This document shows positions 1-6,498 of a DNA stretch of 10,609 nucleotides, in pieces. The stretch is taken from positions 1 to 10,609 of the forward strand of contig JAEYFY010000302.1 in assembly GCA_023454395.1 (NCBI GenBank), in the 5' to 3' direction. The position numbers and the translations under genes are program-made. The DNA comes from Pseudomonadota bacterium (GTDB taxonomy: Bacteria; Pseudomonadota; Gammaproteobacteria; Enterobacterales; Enterobacteriaceae). How positions within the stretch are numbered: position 1 is the first letter of the stretch; the number at the start of each line of letters is the position of its first letter. The notes beneath the pieces are model-generated. The model had not been told where the DNA came from and did not search any database. It saw nothing but the letters and a program-made list of their open reading frames with translations.

Positions 1-2
1 AA

Positions 3-467
3 CCTGCACTTTTCTGGCTTTGTCTTGGTGGCTTGCTGTTAATTACAGAAATGTTAGGAACAGCAGGATACCTTTTATGGTCAGGAATGGCGGCTCTATG
101 TGTATCGTTGATCACATGGATATTGCCGATTAGCTGGCCTATTCAAGGTATTTTATTTGCGATATTAACGGTTATTAGTGCTGTACTTTGGCACCTTTGG
201 CTTAAACGCAGAAAACTATCAAAAGAAGCTGAAAATTTAAATCAGAAAACTCATCAACTGATTGGTGTTCATGCTGTTTTATTATCAGATACTGAAAATG
301 GTTTTAGTCGCGTAAAATTAGCAGATGGTAGTTGGCGTGTTTATTCAGACACGCCATTACTTGCTGGCGATAAGGTAATAGTAACTGCGATTGATGGTAT
401 TACCTTACAAGTGATTGCGCTTAAACAGACTGTTTCTGGTGATGGCAACACCCTGACAAATGATTGA
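3..467 (+). CDS. ybbJ: NfeD-family membrane protein YbbJ, 5' end missing
   Basis: The reading frame is open from the left edge of the window. The first visible residues ([10 protein letters not shown], then EMLG and GYLLWSG) align with the N-terminal part of E. coli YbbJ, so the true start lies upstream; a TTG at 33 would cut off conserved residues and is not the start. The visible part has two or three hydrophobic segments in its first half (to about base 195), then a basic stretch (KRRKLSK) and a C-terminal soluble beta-rich domain of the NfeD/OB-fold type ([10 protein letters not shown] ... GSWRVYS ... VIAIDGITL-like). In enterobacteria YbbJ is encoded next to the SPFH/stomatin-like inner-membrane protein QmcA and is thought to act with it in membrane quality control; qmcA would lie just left of the window. 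The last 13 or so residues extend beyond the E. coli end and are read antisense to the 3' end of cueR, giving a 47-base tail-to-tail overlap. Confidence 0.85.
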   Translation, partial: PALFWLCLGGLLLITEMLGTAGYLLWSGMAALCVSLITWILPISWPIQGILFAILTVISAVLWHLWLKRRKLSKEAENLNQKTHQLIGVHAVLLSDTENGFSRVKLADGSWRVYSDTPLLAGDKVIVTAIDGITLQVIALKQTVSGDGNTLTND

Positions 468-834
468 TGATTGGGCAATCTGCACCATCATCTCCGGGGC
501 ATTCGCTGGCTAATAACAGTAAGCGCTGGCGAATGGCGTTAAGCTCATTAATTGTTTTCTCAATTTCAGCCACTTTTTTTAAGGTGGCTTCTTTCACGTC
601 AGCACTGTGACGAGAAGGATTTCTTAACAACATTAATAAAGCTCGACACTCTTCTAAATTAAATCCGACCTCTCGTGCTTGTCGTAATAAAGTTAACTCT
701 TCAATATGTTGAGCCTGATAATAGCGATAGCCGTTTTCACCTCTTCCCGGTGGCGTTATCAAGTCTTTTTCTTCATAAAACCGAATAGCTTTAGCCGTTA
801 ATCCTGTTTTACTTGCGATTTCACTAATATTCAA
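421..834 (-). CDS. cueR: Copper-responsive MerR-family activator CueR
   Basis: CueR is a dimeric MerR-family regulator that binds Cu(I) (also Ag(I), Au(I)) in the cytoplasm and activates copA and cueO by distorting a promoter with an over-long spacer. The 137-residue protein has an N-terminal winged helix-turn-helix ([29 protein letters not shown], residues 1-70), a dimerisation helix (about 78-108) and the metal loop C112-PGDDGAD-C120; both cysteines are at the E. coli positions. Ser77, linked with selectivity for +1 ions, is present, as is the CCHH cluster near the C-terminus (129-132). The start is TTG at 834-832: the alignment with E. coli CueR begins exactly there, and an AAGGGGG ribosome-binding site lies 4 bases upstream. 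The gene is divergent from copA, and its Shine-Dalgarno region overlaps the copA -35 box. Its own promoter must therefore lie over the copA promoter or leader. E. coli has glsA-ybaT between copA and cueR; they are absent here. Confidence 0.95.
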   Translation of the reverse strand: MNISEIASKTGLTAKAIRFYEEKDLITPPGRGENGYRYYQAQHIEELTLLRQAREVGFNLEECRALLMLLRNPSRHSADVKEATLKKVAEIEKTINELNAIRQRLLLLASECPGDDGADCPIINHLSGCCHHQKQSV

Positions 835-843
835 AATTCCCCC

Positions 844-874
844 TTGACCTTCCCCTTGCGGAAAGGTTTAGCCT
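844..874 (+). promoter_or_regulatory. copA promoter with CueR operator
   Basis: A -35 box TTGACC (844-849) is followed by a 19-base spacer and a -10 box TAGCCT (869-874). The long spacer is the hallmark of MerR-family activated promoters. Inside it is the CueR dyad ACCTTCC-N7-GAAAGGT (847-867), at the same position and length as in the E. coli copA promoter. The right half-site differs at one base from the perfect complement (GAAAGGT instead of GGAAGGT). Transcription should start near 881, giving a leader of about 85 bases. Confidence 0.9.
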
Positions 875-966
875 TTATCTCGATAAGAAAAAACCTTTAA
901 AGAAAGCAAGTTACCGAATATTGAGCAATAATAGAGGTAACGCTTTTATGTCGGAGATAAATTAAC

Positions 967-1586
967 ATGGCAAAAACTACGATACTCGCACTACAAGGAC
1001 TTTCATGCTCCCACTGTGTTAACAGTGTAAAAAAAGCACTTGATGCTCGCAATGACATAGAACAGGCAACTGTGACTATTCAATACGCTAAAATTGACAG
1101 CGATGCAACTGCTGAAAGCTTAATCAAAACAATTGAAGATGCAGGCTATGAAGCAAGTGTTGCAACACAGCCTGATGTAAAATTAAGCCTAAGTGGGCTT
1201 AACTGCATGAAGTGTGTCGGTAAAACTGAAAAAGCATTATTAGCGGTTGAAGGTGTTGCCGCTGTTAATGTGACAAAAGAGTCAGCTGAAATTTTTGGTG
1301 ACGCGACTGCAGATACTTTAATTGCAGCGATTACGGCAGAAGGCTTTCAAGCAAGCTTAGCGCCCACTGACAACGCAATTCATTTAACGCTATCTGGCTT
1401 AAATTGTGGTCACTGTGTCGCTTCAGTTAAAAAAGCACTAGAAAATACAGCGGGCGTTGAAACCGTTGAAGTTGAATTAACACACGCGAAAGTCACTGGT
1501 TCTGCAACCGCTGAAACCTTAATTACCGCCATTACAGAAGCCGGTTTTGAAGCACAACTTGCAGGTACTGATTTCCCAAAAACTGA
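967..1586 (+). CDS. copA: Predicted -1 frameshift product CopA(Z): three-HMA copper chaperone
   Basis: Ribosomes that slip back one base on the heptamer at 1575-1581 would read one further codon (AAC at 1581-1583) and stop at TGA (1584-1586). The product has 206 residues: HMA domains 1-3 (CxxC at 14/17, 80/83, 147/150), ending in DFPK plus Asn, with no membrane helix. In E. coli the same gene makes, by -1 frameshifting after its first HMA domain, a soluble cytoplasmic copper chaperone called CopA(Z); there too the stop follows one codon after the slip. What is seen is the slippery site, the stop and the pseudoknot. That the short protein is made here, and that it acts as a chaperone, is inferred from E. 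coli. The coding segment is 967-1581 joined to 1581-1586. Confidence 0.75.
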
Positions 1587-3909
1587 GCCGCTGACGCAAA
1601 CGCATGCACAACTGGAAGCATCGTCAGCGGCTGTTTGTGATATTCCAGTTGAGAATGCTGATATTGATAATGGCACTGAAATCGATACTGACGATGACAG
1701 CAGTGTTCAGCTTTTAATTGATGGCATGACCTGTGCAAGTTGCGTAAGCAAGGTTCACAAAGCATTACAATCTGTTGATGGCGTTGAAAATGTGCGTGTA
1801 AATCTTGCTGAACGTAGTGCATTAGTAACTGGTGAAATCGATCATGATGCACTTGTGACTGCCATTGAAAAAGCAGGTTATGGTGCTGAAATTATTCAAG
1901 ATGATGTAAAACGCAGAGAACGTCAGCAAGAAGTTGCTGTTGCCAATATGAAACGTTTTCGCTGGCAAGCGGCATTGGCCTTAGTTGTTGGTATCCCTGT
2001 CATGATTTGGGGAATGATCGGCGACAATATGATGCTAACAGAGTCCAATCACAACATCTGGTTAGGCATTGGTATTGCAACGCTGTTTGTGATGGTTGTT
2101 GCGGGTGGTCATTTTTATCGTAGCGCGTGGCAGAGTTTAAAAAACCGCAGTGCGACAATGGATACCCTCGTTGCATTAGGAACAGGAACCGCGTGGCTCT
2201 ATTCCATTACTGTGAACTTATGGCCAGAAGTGTTCCCCGTTCAAGCTCGACATCTCTATTATGAGGCCAGTGCGATGATTATCGGTTTAATCAATCTGGG
2301 TCATATGCTTGAGCAAAGAGCGCGCCAGCGTTCATCCAAAGCACTAGAACGACTATTAGATTTAACGCCACCAACAGCAAGAGTCATAACTGAAAATGGT
2401 GAAGTTGAAATGCCATTAGCTGATGTTAAACAAGGAATGACGTTACGTTTAGCTACAGGTGATAAAGTACCGGTTGATGGTGAAATTATCCAAGGTGAAG
2501 TATGGATGGATGAGGCAATGCTAACAGGCGAGCCAATTCCACAGCAAAAGACAGTGGGTGACACTATCCATGCTGGCACAACGGTTCAAGATGGCTCAGT
2601 GCTATTTAAAGCCGCCGCCGTGGGAAGTAAAACAACGCTTGCCCGTATTATTAAATTAGTTCGCCAAGCGCAAAGTAGTAAACCTGAAATAGGTCAGCTA
2701 GCGGATAAAATTTCAGGTGTGTTTGTACCTGTTGTCGTTGCTATCGCTCTTATTGCGGGTGCTATTTGGTATTTCTTTGGCCCTTCGCCACAAATTACCT
2801 ATGCACTGGTGATTATCACAACCGTTCTTATCATCGCTTGTCCTTGCGCTCTAGGTTTGGCTACTCCTATGTCGATTATTTCAGGTGTAGGTCGTGCGGC
2901 CGAATATGGTGTGTTAGTTCGTGATGCAGATGCACTACAACAAGCGAGCAAACTGGATACTTTAGTCTTTGATAAAACAGGAACACTGACAGAAGGTATG
3001 CCTCAGGTCACTGAAATTCATACGTTCAATCAAGTAGATGAAACTCAAGCACTTGCATTGGCAGCATCGTTGGAAAATGGTTCTAATCACCCATTAGCTA
3101 AAGCCATTTTAACGCGAGCTGAAGGCATTGATTTACCTGAAATAAGCCAATTCCGCACGCTTGCAGGAATGGGATTAAGCGGCGAAATTAACGGAAAAAC
3201 GGTGCTTTTAGGCAACCCTAAATTGATGCTTGAATCGGGTATTGATATTAGTGAAATTAATCCACTTATTGACGCTCAAGCAGCAAAAGGCGTTACTCCT
3301 GTCTTATTAGCTCAAGAAGGTAAGATTGCCGCCCTTCTCTCTATCCGTGATCCACTTAGAGAAGATACAGTAAGTGCATTGCAGCGTTTACATAATCAGG
3401 GCTATCGCCTAGTGATGTTAACGGGTGATAATCCAATTACTGCAAATGCAATAGCAAAAGAAGCGGGTATTGACCAAGTGATTGCAGGTGTTATGCCGGA
3501 AGGTAAAGCACAAGCAATTACTGAACTTCAAGCCGAAGGGCGTCGTGTTGCAATGGTTGGGGATGGTATTAACGATGCCCCTGCATTAGCTAAAGCAGAT
3601 GTCGGTATTGCCATGGGAGGCGGTAGTGATATTGCGATTGAGACTGCCGCAATCACGTTAATGCGTCATAGTTTACATGGTGTTGCTGATGCTGTTGAAA
3701 TATCAAAAGGCACACTACGTAATATGAAACAGAATCTATTTGGTGCGTTTGTTTACAATAGTTTAGGTATTCCCATTGCAGCAGGTATTTTATATCCGTT
3801 CACTGGCACACTGTTAAATCCCGTGGTTGCCGGTGCCGCAATGGCACTGTCTTCAATCACTGTTGTGAGTAATGCTAACCGTTTACTGCGTTTTAAACCC
3901 AAGCAATAA
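967..3909 (+). CDS. copA: Cu(I)-exporting P1B-type ATPase CopA, four HMA domains
   Basis: CopA pumps Cu(I) (and Ag(I)) from cytoplasm to periplasm using ATP. This 980-residue protein is about 145 residues longer than E. coli CopA (834). Four heavy-metal-binding (HMA) domains carry CxxC pairs at C14/C17, C80/C83, C147/C150 and C256/C259. The first three lie about 66 residues apart; an acidic linker (about 200-247) precedes the fourth. Eight membrane helices follow from about residue 332. Catalytic motifs are all present: TGEP (520-523) in the actuator domain, the transport-site CPC (625-627), phosphorylation motif DKTGT (D669), SNHP (H708-P709), GDGIND (865-870), and the YN (930-931) and MALSS (959-963) Cu(I)-site motifs of helices 7 and 8. 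From HMA4 onward it follows E. coli CopA almost residue for residue. GGAG (953-956) sits 10 bases before the ATG. Expression should be CueR-controlled. A -1 frameshift signal lies within the gene, just after HMA3. Confidence 0.97.
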   Translation: MAKTTILALQGLSCSHCVNSVKKALDARNDIEQATVTIQYAKIDSDATAESLIKTIEDAGYEASVATQPDVKLSLSGLNCMKCVGKTEKALLAVEGVAAVNVTKESAEIFGDATADTLIAAITAEGFQASLAPTDNAIHLTLSGLNCGHCVASVKKALENTAGVETVEVELTHAKVTGSATAETLITAITEAGFEAQLAGTDFPKTEPLTQTHAQLEASSAAVCDIPVENADIDNGTEIDTDDDSSVQLLIDGMTCASCVSKVHKALQSVDGVENVRVNLAERSALVTGEIDHDALVTAIEKAGYGAEIIQDDVKRRERQQEVAVANMKRFRWQAALALVVGIPVMIWGMIGDNMMLTESNHNIWLGIGIATLFVMVVAGGHFYRSAWQSLKNRSATMDTLVALGTGTAWLYSITVNLWPEVFPVQARHLYYEASAMIIGLINLGHMLEQRARQRSSKALERLLDLTPPTARVITENGEVEMPLADVKQGMTLRLATGDKVPVDGEIIQGEVWMDEAMLTGEPIPQQKTVGDTIHAGTTVQDGSVLFKAAAVGSKTTLARIIKLVRQAQSSKPEIGQLADKISGVFVPVVVAIALIAGAIWYFFGPSPQITYALVIITTVLIIACPCALGLATPMSIISGVGRAAEYGVLVRDADALQQASKLDTLVFDKTGTLTEGMPQVTEIHTFNQVDETQALALAASLENGSNHPLAKAILTRAEGIDLPEISQFRTLAGMGLSGEINGKTVLLGNPKLMLESGIDISEINPLIDAQAAKGVTPVLLAQEGKIAALLSIRDPLREDTVSALQRLHNQGYRLVMLTGDNPITANAIAKEAGIDQVIAGVMPEGKAQAITELQAEGRRVAMVGDGINDAPALAKADVGIAMGGGSDIAIETAAITLMRHSLHGVADAVEISKGTLRNMKQNLFGAFVYNSLGIPIAAGILYPFTGTLLNPVVAGAAMALSSITVVSNANRLLRFKPKQ
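976..1563 (+). repeat. Tandem triplication of an HMA domain inside copA
   Basis: Three successive HMA domains (residues about 4-67, 71-133 and 138-199) have metal motifs GLSCSHC, GLNCMKC and GLNCGHC with near-constant period (C14, C80, C147). They share a GDATADTLI / GSATAETLI / DATAESLI helix start and a GY/GF-E-A-S-type ending. HMA1 and HMA3 look most alike (both have VKKAL after the motif); HMA2 is more diverged and has lost the Ser/Ala-Ser-Val stretch. E. coli CopA has one such domain here, so the extra two probably arose by internal tandem duplication. The nucleotide sequences have diverged, so the event is not recent. Confidence 0.8.
1575..1651 (+). promoter_or_regulatory. Programmed -1 ribosomal frameshift signal (slippery heptamer plus H-type pseudoknot)
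   Basis: The heptamer CCCAAAA (1575-1581) is in the phase needed for a -1 slip: zero-frame codons CCA (P204) and AAA (K205) re-pair as CCC and AAA. After a 4-base spacer, stem 1 is 11 perfect pairs between 1586-1596 (AGCCGCTGACG) and 1622-1632 (CGTCAGCGGCT). Within the loop, 1609-1617 (CAACTGGAA) pairs perfectly over 9 bases with 1643-1651 (TTCCAGTTG) downstream, closing an H-type pseudoknot; the connecting loops are 12, 4 and 10 bases. An AGGT 9 bases upstream of the heptamer (1563-1566) could act as an internal Shine-Dalgarno stimulator, which is speculative. E. coli copA uses CCCAAAG at the equivalent place between the HMA domains. Confidence 0.85.
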
Positions 3910-3941
3910 CACTTAACAACATATAAATAAATATTATATTT

Positions 3942-3975
3942 AAACCTCTTTTACTTATCGGTAAAAGGGGTTTTT
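3942..3975 (+). terminator. Rho-independent terminator of copA
   Basis: A 13-bp stem (3942-3954 with 3961-3973, one G-U pair) with a 6-base loop (TTATCG) runs into T5 at 3971-3975, 33 bases after the copA stop codon. It faces the terminator of the ChiX RNA coming from the other strand. Confidence 0.9.
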
Positions 3976-4016
3976 ATTATTTATTGATCAATGATTATTA
4001 ATATTTTCAAAAGGTT

Positions 4017-4094
4017 AAAAAAAAGCCGATATTTCTATCGGCCAGTCAAAGAGGAATTTCTCATTATACAAGAGAGTCATTACTCCGCCCTCTT
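4017..4094 (-). ncRNA. chiX: ChiX (MicM/SroB/RybC) small regulatory RNA
   Basis: Read on the minus strand, bases 4060-4045 are GAAAUUCCUCUUUGAC, which matches the conserved seed region of E. coli ChiX, and the next five bases differ from it at one position. An 8-bp terminator hairpin follows (4043-4036 with 4031-4024) with a GNRA loop (GAAA; GCGA in E. coli) and U8 (4024-4017). Compared with E. coli, an A-U pair in this stem has become G-C on both sides, a compensatory change. A 5' hairpin with stem GAGU/ACUC (4085-4082, 4077-4074) and a less structured AU-rich linker complete the known ChiX layout. In E. coli chiX lies beside ybaP-ybaK and is transcribed opposite to them, as here. ChiX is an Hfq-dependent sRNA that blocks translation of the chitoporin gene chiP and is titrated by chb operon mRNA. 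The 5' end is uncertain: about 4094, or about 4107 if an upstream -10 box is used. Confidence 0.85.
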
Positions 4095-4100
4095 AACGCT

Positions 4101-4129
4101 AGAATAGCAATATATTATAACTATTTCAT
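4101..4129 (-). promoter_or_regulatory. Candidate promoter of chiX
   Basis: On the minus strand an extended -10 element TGC-TATTCT (4109-4101) lies 17 bases after ATGAAA (4129-4124, four of six -35 consensus bases), predicting a start near 4094 and an RNA close to the 84 bases of E. coli ChiX. A perfect TATAAT (4119-4114) is an alternative -10 box, but it has no good -35 partner and would lengthen the RNA. Confidence 0.45.
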
Positions 4130-4161
4130 TATTTTTTATTATTCATAAAATAAAGACCATA

Positions 4162-4188
4162 TTGACATTAAAATTATTCTGATAATAA
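4162..4188 (+). promoter_or_regulatory. Candidate promoter of the autotransporter gene
   Basis: A perfect -35 consensus TTGACA (4162-4167) is followed after 15 bases by TAATAA (4183-4188). The spacer is short for sigma-70, so the -10 assignment is uncertain. A start near 4195 would give an AT-rich leader of about 80 bases. Confidence 0.35.
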
Positions 4189-4276
4189 GGCTGTTTATTT
4201 ATATCAATTAAAAAATTAACACTCAGAATAGATAAATGAAAAATCAACATCATTTTACTTTTAAAAGGATTTAAAA

Positions 4277-5536
4277 TTGAAATATAAAAATATTTTCATC
4301 GCAACAATATCTATTATTTATTCTTCTTGTGTTTTTTCAAACACGTTAAATCCAAACATTTCTTCTGATTTAATCACTCCTGAATATGAAGAGCTTGAAA
4401 ATAAAAAAAGCTATTTAACATCAACAATTTTTAATCAGATAGTTGATAGTAATTTAATTAATATAGTAAAAGGAACAAATAAAGATAAAGGAGCCTATGG
4501 TATTGAATTAAATAGTAGCGTAGCTAAAGATTTAGAAAAATACTTAAGAAGTCGAAATTTAACCGATTCTGCCGATCTTATAAAGCAAAATATCGTTAAT
4601 AAAAATGGTTATATTGATATTCAATCTAACAATAGTGATTTAAAAATGGGAATGGTGGGTTATTTATTAGAAAAAGATTTATTGACCGAGAAAAACCGTA
4701 ATGAAGTTATTAACCTAATCAAGCATGCGGAAACAATGATCTACAGTACTCAGGATAGTGCATTAACATTAGATGACCTAGAGTCTCCCGAGAGACTACA
4801 TAAAATAGTCGATAATCTCAATACCAAAAACCGTTCTTTATTGTTATTAGAAAAAAACACAAAACAAGATCTAGCCCAAATGAGTCAGTTACAAGAGCAA
4901 GATTATTCCTTACTTAAAAATTTAGTTTCAGACAATAAAAAAAGATTATCAGAAGATCTTCAAAATAATTCAGAAAAAATTAAAAACAATGAAAGTATAA
5001 TTAAAAAAAATACAACTACTCTTGATAAAAATAATAATCTCATAGAAAAAAACACAACTGATATTGAGAAAAATACTCATGCTATTAATAGTAATGCTAG
5101 CAATATAAGAGAAAATAGAGATGATATCAGTGATATCAAAGAAAACTATATTGAAAATTTAAATATCAATGGAAGCAATATTTCATTAAAAAGCCATTTT
5201 GCTACTCTTTATACTGAGCAATCAGTTTCAAGAAATGAATTTAAAACATTGAAAAGTGACTTTGAATATTTTAAATCTGACACCCAAAACCGTTTTTATA
5301 AAGTCGAAAAACGTGCCAATCAAGGTATTGCCTCTGTTGCTGCAATGAGCAATTTACCTTTTACCGATAACGCGACATTTAGCACCGCTATTGGTATCGG
5401 TAATTATCGTAATGCCACAGCCCTTGCTTGGGGTATGCAATATCGTATTAATGAAAATATTAAAGTCAGAGCATCTACAGCATGGAATGAAACCAATAGC
5501 TGGGTCTCTGCCGGGGGTGTTGGCATTAGTTGGTAG
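4277..5536 (+). CDS. Short trimeric autotransporter adhesin (YadA anchor family)
   Basis: This is a type Vc autotransporter: three copies form an outer-membrane beta-barrel that displays a coiled-coil stalk and a head, usually for adhesion. At 419 residues it is short for the family. A signal peptide spans residues 1 to about 21 (MKYKNIFIATISIIYSSCVFS). Residues 22-180 form a probable helical passenger that I do not recognise and that lacks YadA-type head repeats. A coiled coil covers about 180-345, with clear heptads at about 235-290 (IEKNTTD, IEKNTHA, INSNASN, IRENRDD) placing Ile/Leu at a and Asn at d. The C-terminal 75-80 residues (from VEKRANQGIASVAAM to the terminal Trp419) are a typical YadA anchor. 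The start is TTG, set by AAGGA 7 bases upstream and the signal peptide; the next Met is residue 124. The passenger DNA is very AT-rich (9 G/C in 4981-5040, against 31 in copA 3601-3660). Proteus has described members (AipA, TaaP), but I cannot assign this gene to either. Confidence 0.9.
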   Translation: MKYKNIFIATISIIYSSCVFSNTLNPNISSDLITPEYEELENKKSYLTSTIFNQIVDSNLINIVKGTNKDKGAYGIELNSSVAKDLEKYLRSRNLTDSADLIKQNIVNKNGYIDIQSNNSDLKMGMVGYLLEKDLLTEKNRNEVINLIKHAETMIYSTQDSALTLDDLESPERLHKIVDNLNTKNRSLLLLEKNTKQDLAQMSQLQEQDYSLLKNLVSDNKKRLSEDLQNNSEKIKNNESIIKKNTTTLDKNNNLIEKNTTDIEKNTHAINSNASNIRENRDDISDIKENYIENLNINGSNISLKSHFATLYTEQSVSRNEFKTLKSDFEYFKSDTQNRFYKVEKRANQGIASVAAMSNLPFTDNATFSTAIGIGNYRNATALAWGMQYRINENIKVRASTAWNETNSWVSAGGVGISW

Positions 5537-5554
5537 TCATTCAACCTAAAGTAA

Positions 5555-5593
5555 AAACAGAGAAAGCTAAGTAAAGCTTCGTTTTCTCTGTTT
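5555..5593 (+). terminator. Probable terminator after the autotransporter gene
   Basis: A 13-bp stem (5555-5567 with 5581-5593, one G-U pair) encloses a 13-base loop. The T-run on the plus strand is only TTT before C, so it is modest. On the minus strand the same hairpin ends in T5, but no minus-strand gene needs it. Confidence 0.6.
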
Positions 5594-5654
5594 CATTCAA
5601 TCAAAAATCCGTTATGCTGAGGCTTAGTGATCGACACTTAAAGGAGCATATCAA

Positions 5655-6464
5655 ATGACGGGTATTTTTCAGAAAATCAAACATTGGGTAGGCATAAAAA
5701 ATACAGTCCATTACCCTTATCCCGCCGTTGATATTACGCTACCTAATAATATCTCTTTGCATCTTGTGGGCAGTATCCATATGGGTGTTCCCACAATGTC
5801 ACCACTTTCCAATGTGCTTATTAACCAAATAAAAAATGCAGATGCGGTTATTGTTGAAGCTGATATTTCAACGGATGTACAGCCCTTTGATCAAGCCTCT
5901 CTTTTTAGAGAGCCTTTAGAAACGCGTTTAAATGAAACGCTTTTTTCTCAAATTACTCAATATTGTGAAGATCTCTCACTTTCTCTTTATCAAATTGAAA
6001 ATAAACCACTTTGGCAAATTGCGTTAATTTTACAATCAACCCAAGCCATGCAACTCGGATTACAACCTCAACATGGCATTGATTATCAAGCCATTCAACA
6101 TGCTAATGAACACAAAAAAAATATTATAGAACTTGAAGGCATTGAGAGTCAGGTCGCATTGTTATTGGATTTTCCTCATGATGGTCAACAATTACTCGAA
6201 GACACACTAAAAAATTGGCACGAGAACGCACGTACATTGCAAATCATGATCAATTGGTGGTTAAATTATAATAGTAGAGAGAAACAACCGCCGTTACCGA
6301 ATACCTTTAGTAAAGCTGTATTTGATATCTTAATGGAAAGCCGTAACCAAAAATGGGTAAGCACGTTATCAGCATTACCTGCCGGTCGTTATGTAGTCAC
6401 TGTCGGCGCTCTTCATTTATTTGGCGAAGAAAATTTGATCGATTTATTAACATCCCAAGTATAA
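5655..6464 (+). CDS. ybaP: TraB/GumN-family protein YbaP
   Basis: The 269-residue protein is close in length to E. coli YbaP (264) and aligns with it along its whole length. Family motifs of the TraB/GumN (Tiki-like) fold are present: GSIHMG (39-44), VEAD (67-70), GIDY (141-144), ELEG (159-162), the ESRN segment (228-231) and GALHL (251-255). Related TraB/Tiki proteins are metal-dependent proteases that use the GxxH and related conserved residues. E. coli YbaP itself has no firmly established role, so a hydrolase activity is only inferred. I see no clear signal peptide; the N-terminus is basic and amphipathic (MTGIFQKIKHWVG). The ATG has AAGGAG 8 bases upstream. The gene follows the autotransporter terminator and precedes ybaK by 34 bases, so the two are probably co-transcribed. 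Confidence 0.88.
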   Translation: MTGIFQKIKHWVGIKNTVHYPYPAVDITLPNNISLHLVGSIHMGVPTMSPLSNVLINQIKNADAVIVEADISTDVQPFDQASLFREPLETRLNETLFSQITQYCEDLSLSLYQIENKPLWQIALILQSTQAMQLGLQPQHGIDYQAIQHANEHKKNIIELEGIESQVALLLDFPHDGQQLLEDTLKNWHENARTLQIMINWWLNYNSREKQPPLPNTFSKAVFDILMESRNQKWVSTLSALPAGRYVVTVGALHLFGEENLIDLLTSQV

Positions 6465-6498
6465 AAATATTGTTCTAACCTTATAAGTAGGAATAACT

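Noticed and set aside
33..467. ybbJ as a complete gene starting at TTG 33
   Set aside because: The frame stays open to the left edge, and upstream codons encode residues conserved in E. coli YbbJ, so the gene is truncated by the window.
875..886. TTATC-TC-GATAA inverted repeat in the copA leader
   Set aside because: It is short and AT-rich, lies at the predicted transcription start, and does not match any operator I know; the CueR site already accounts for regulation.
1410..2579. Antisense open frames inside copA (1410-1676, 1532-1852, 2301-2579)
   Set aside because: They lie opposite a highly conserved gene, have no ribosome-binding sites or recognisable domains, and read as low-complexity shadows of the HMA and ATPase codons.
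4025..4042. GCCGATA/TATCGGC hairpin read as a second copA terminator
   Set aside because: The T-run is on the minus strand only (A8 at 4017-4024 on the plus strand), and the upstream minus-strand sequence matches ChiX, so it is the sRNA terminator.
4277..5536. Naming the adhesin aipA or taaP
   Set aside because: Both are described Proteus trimeric autotransporters, but I cannot confirm locus or sequence identity from memory, so no symbol was given.
4095..5654. Mobile element carrying the autotransporter
   Set aside because: No transposase, integrase, terminal inverted repeats, tRNA attachment site or flanking direct repeats were found around the gene.
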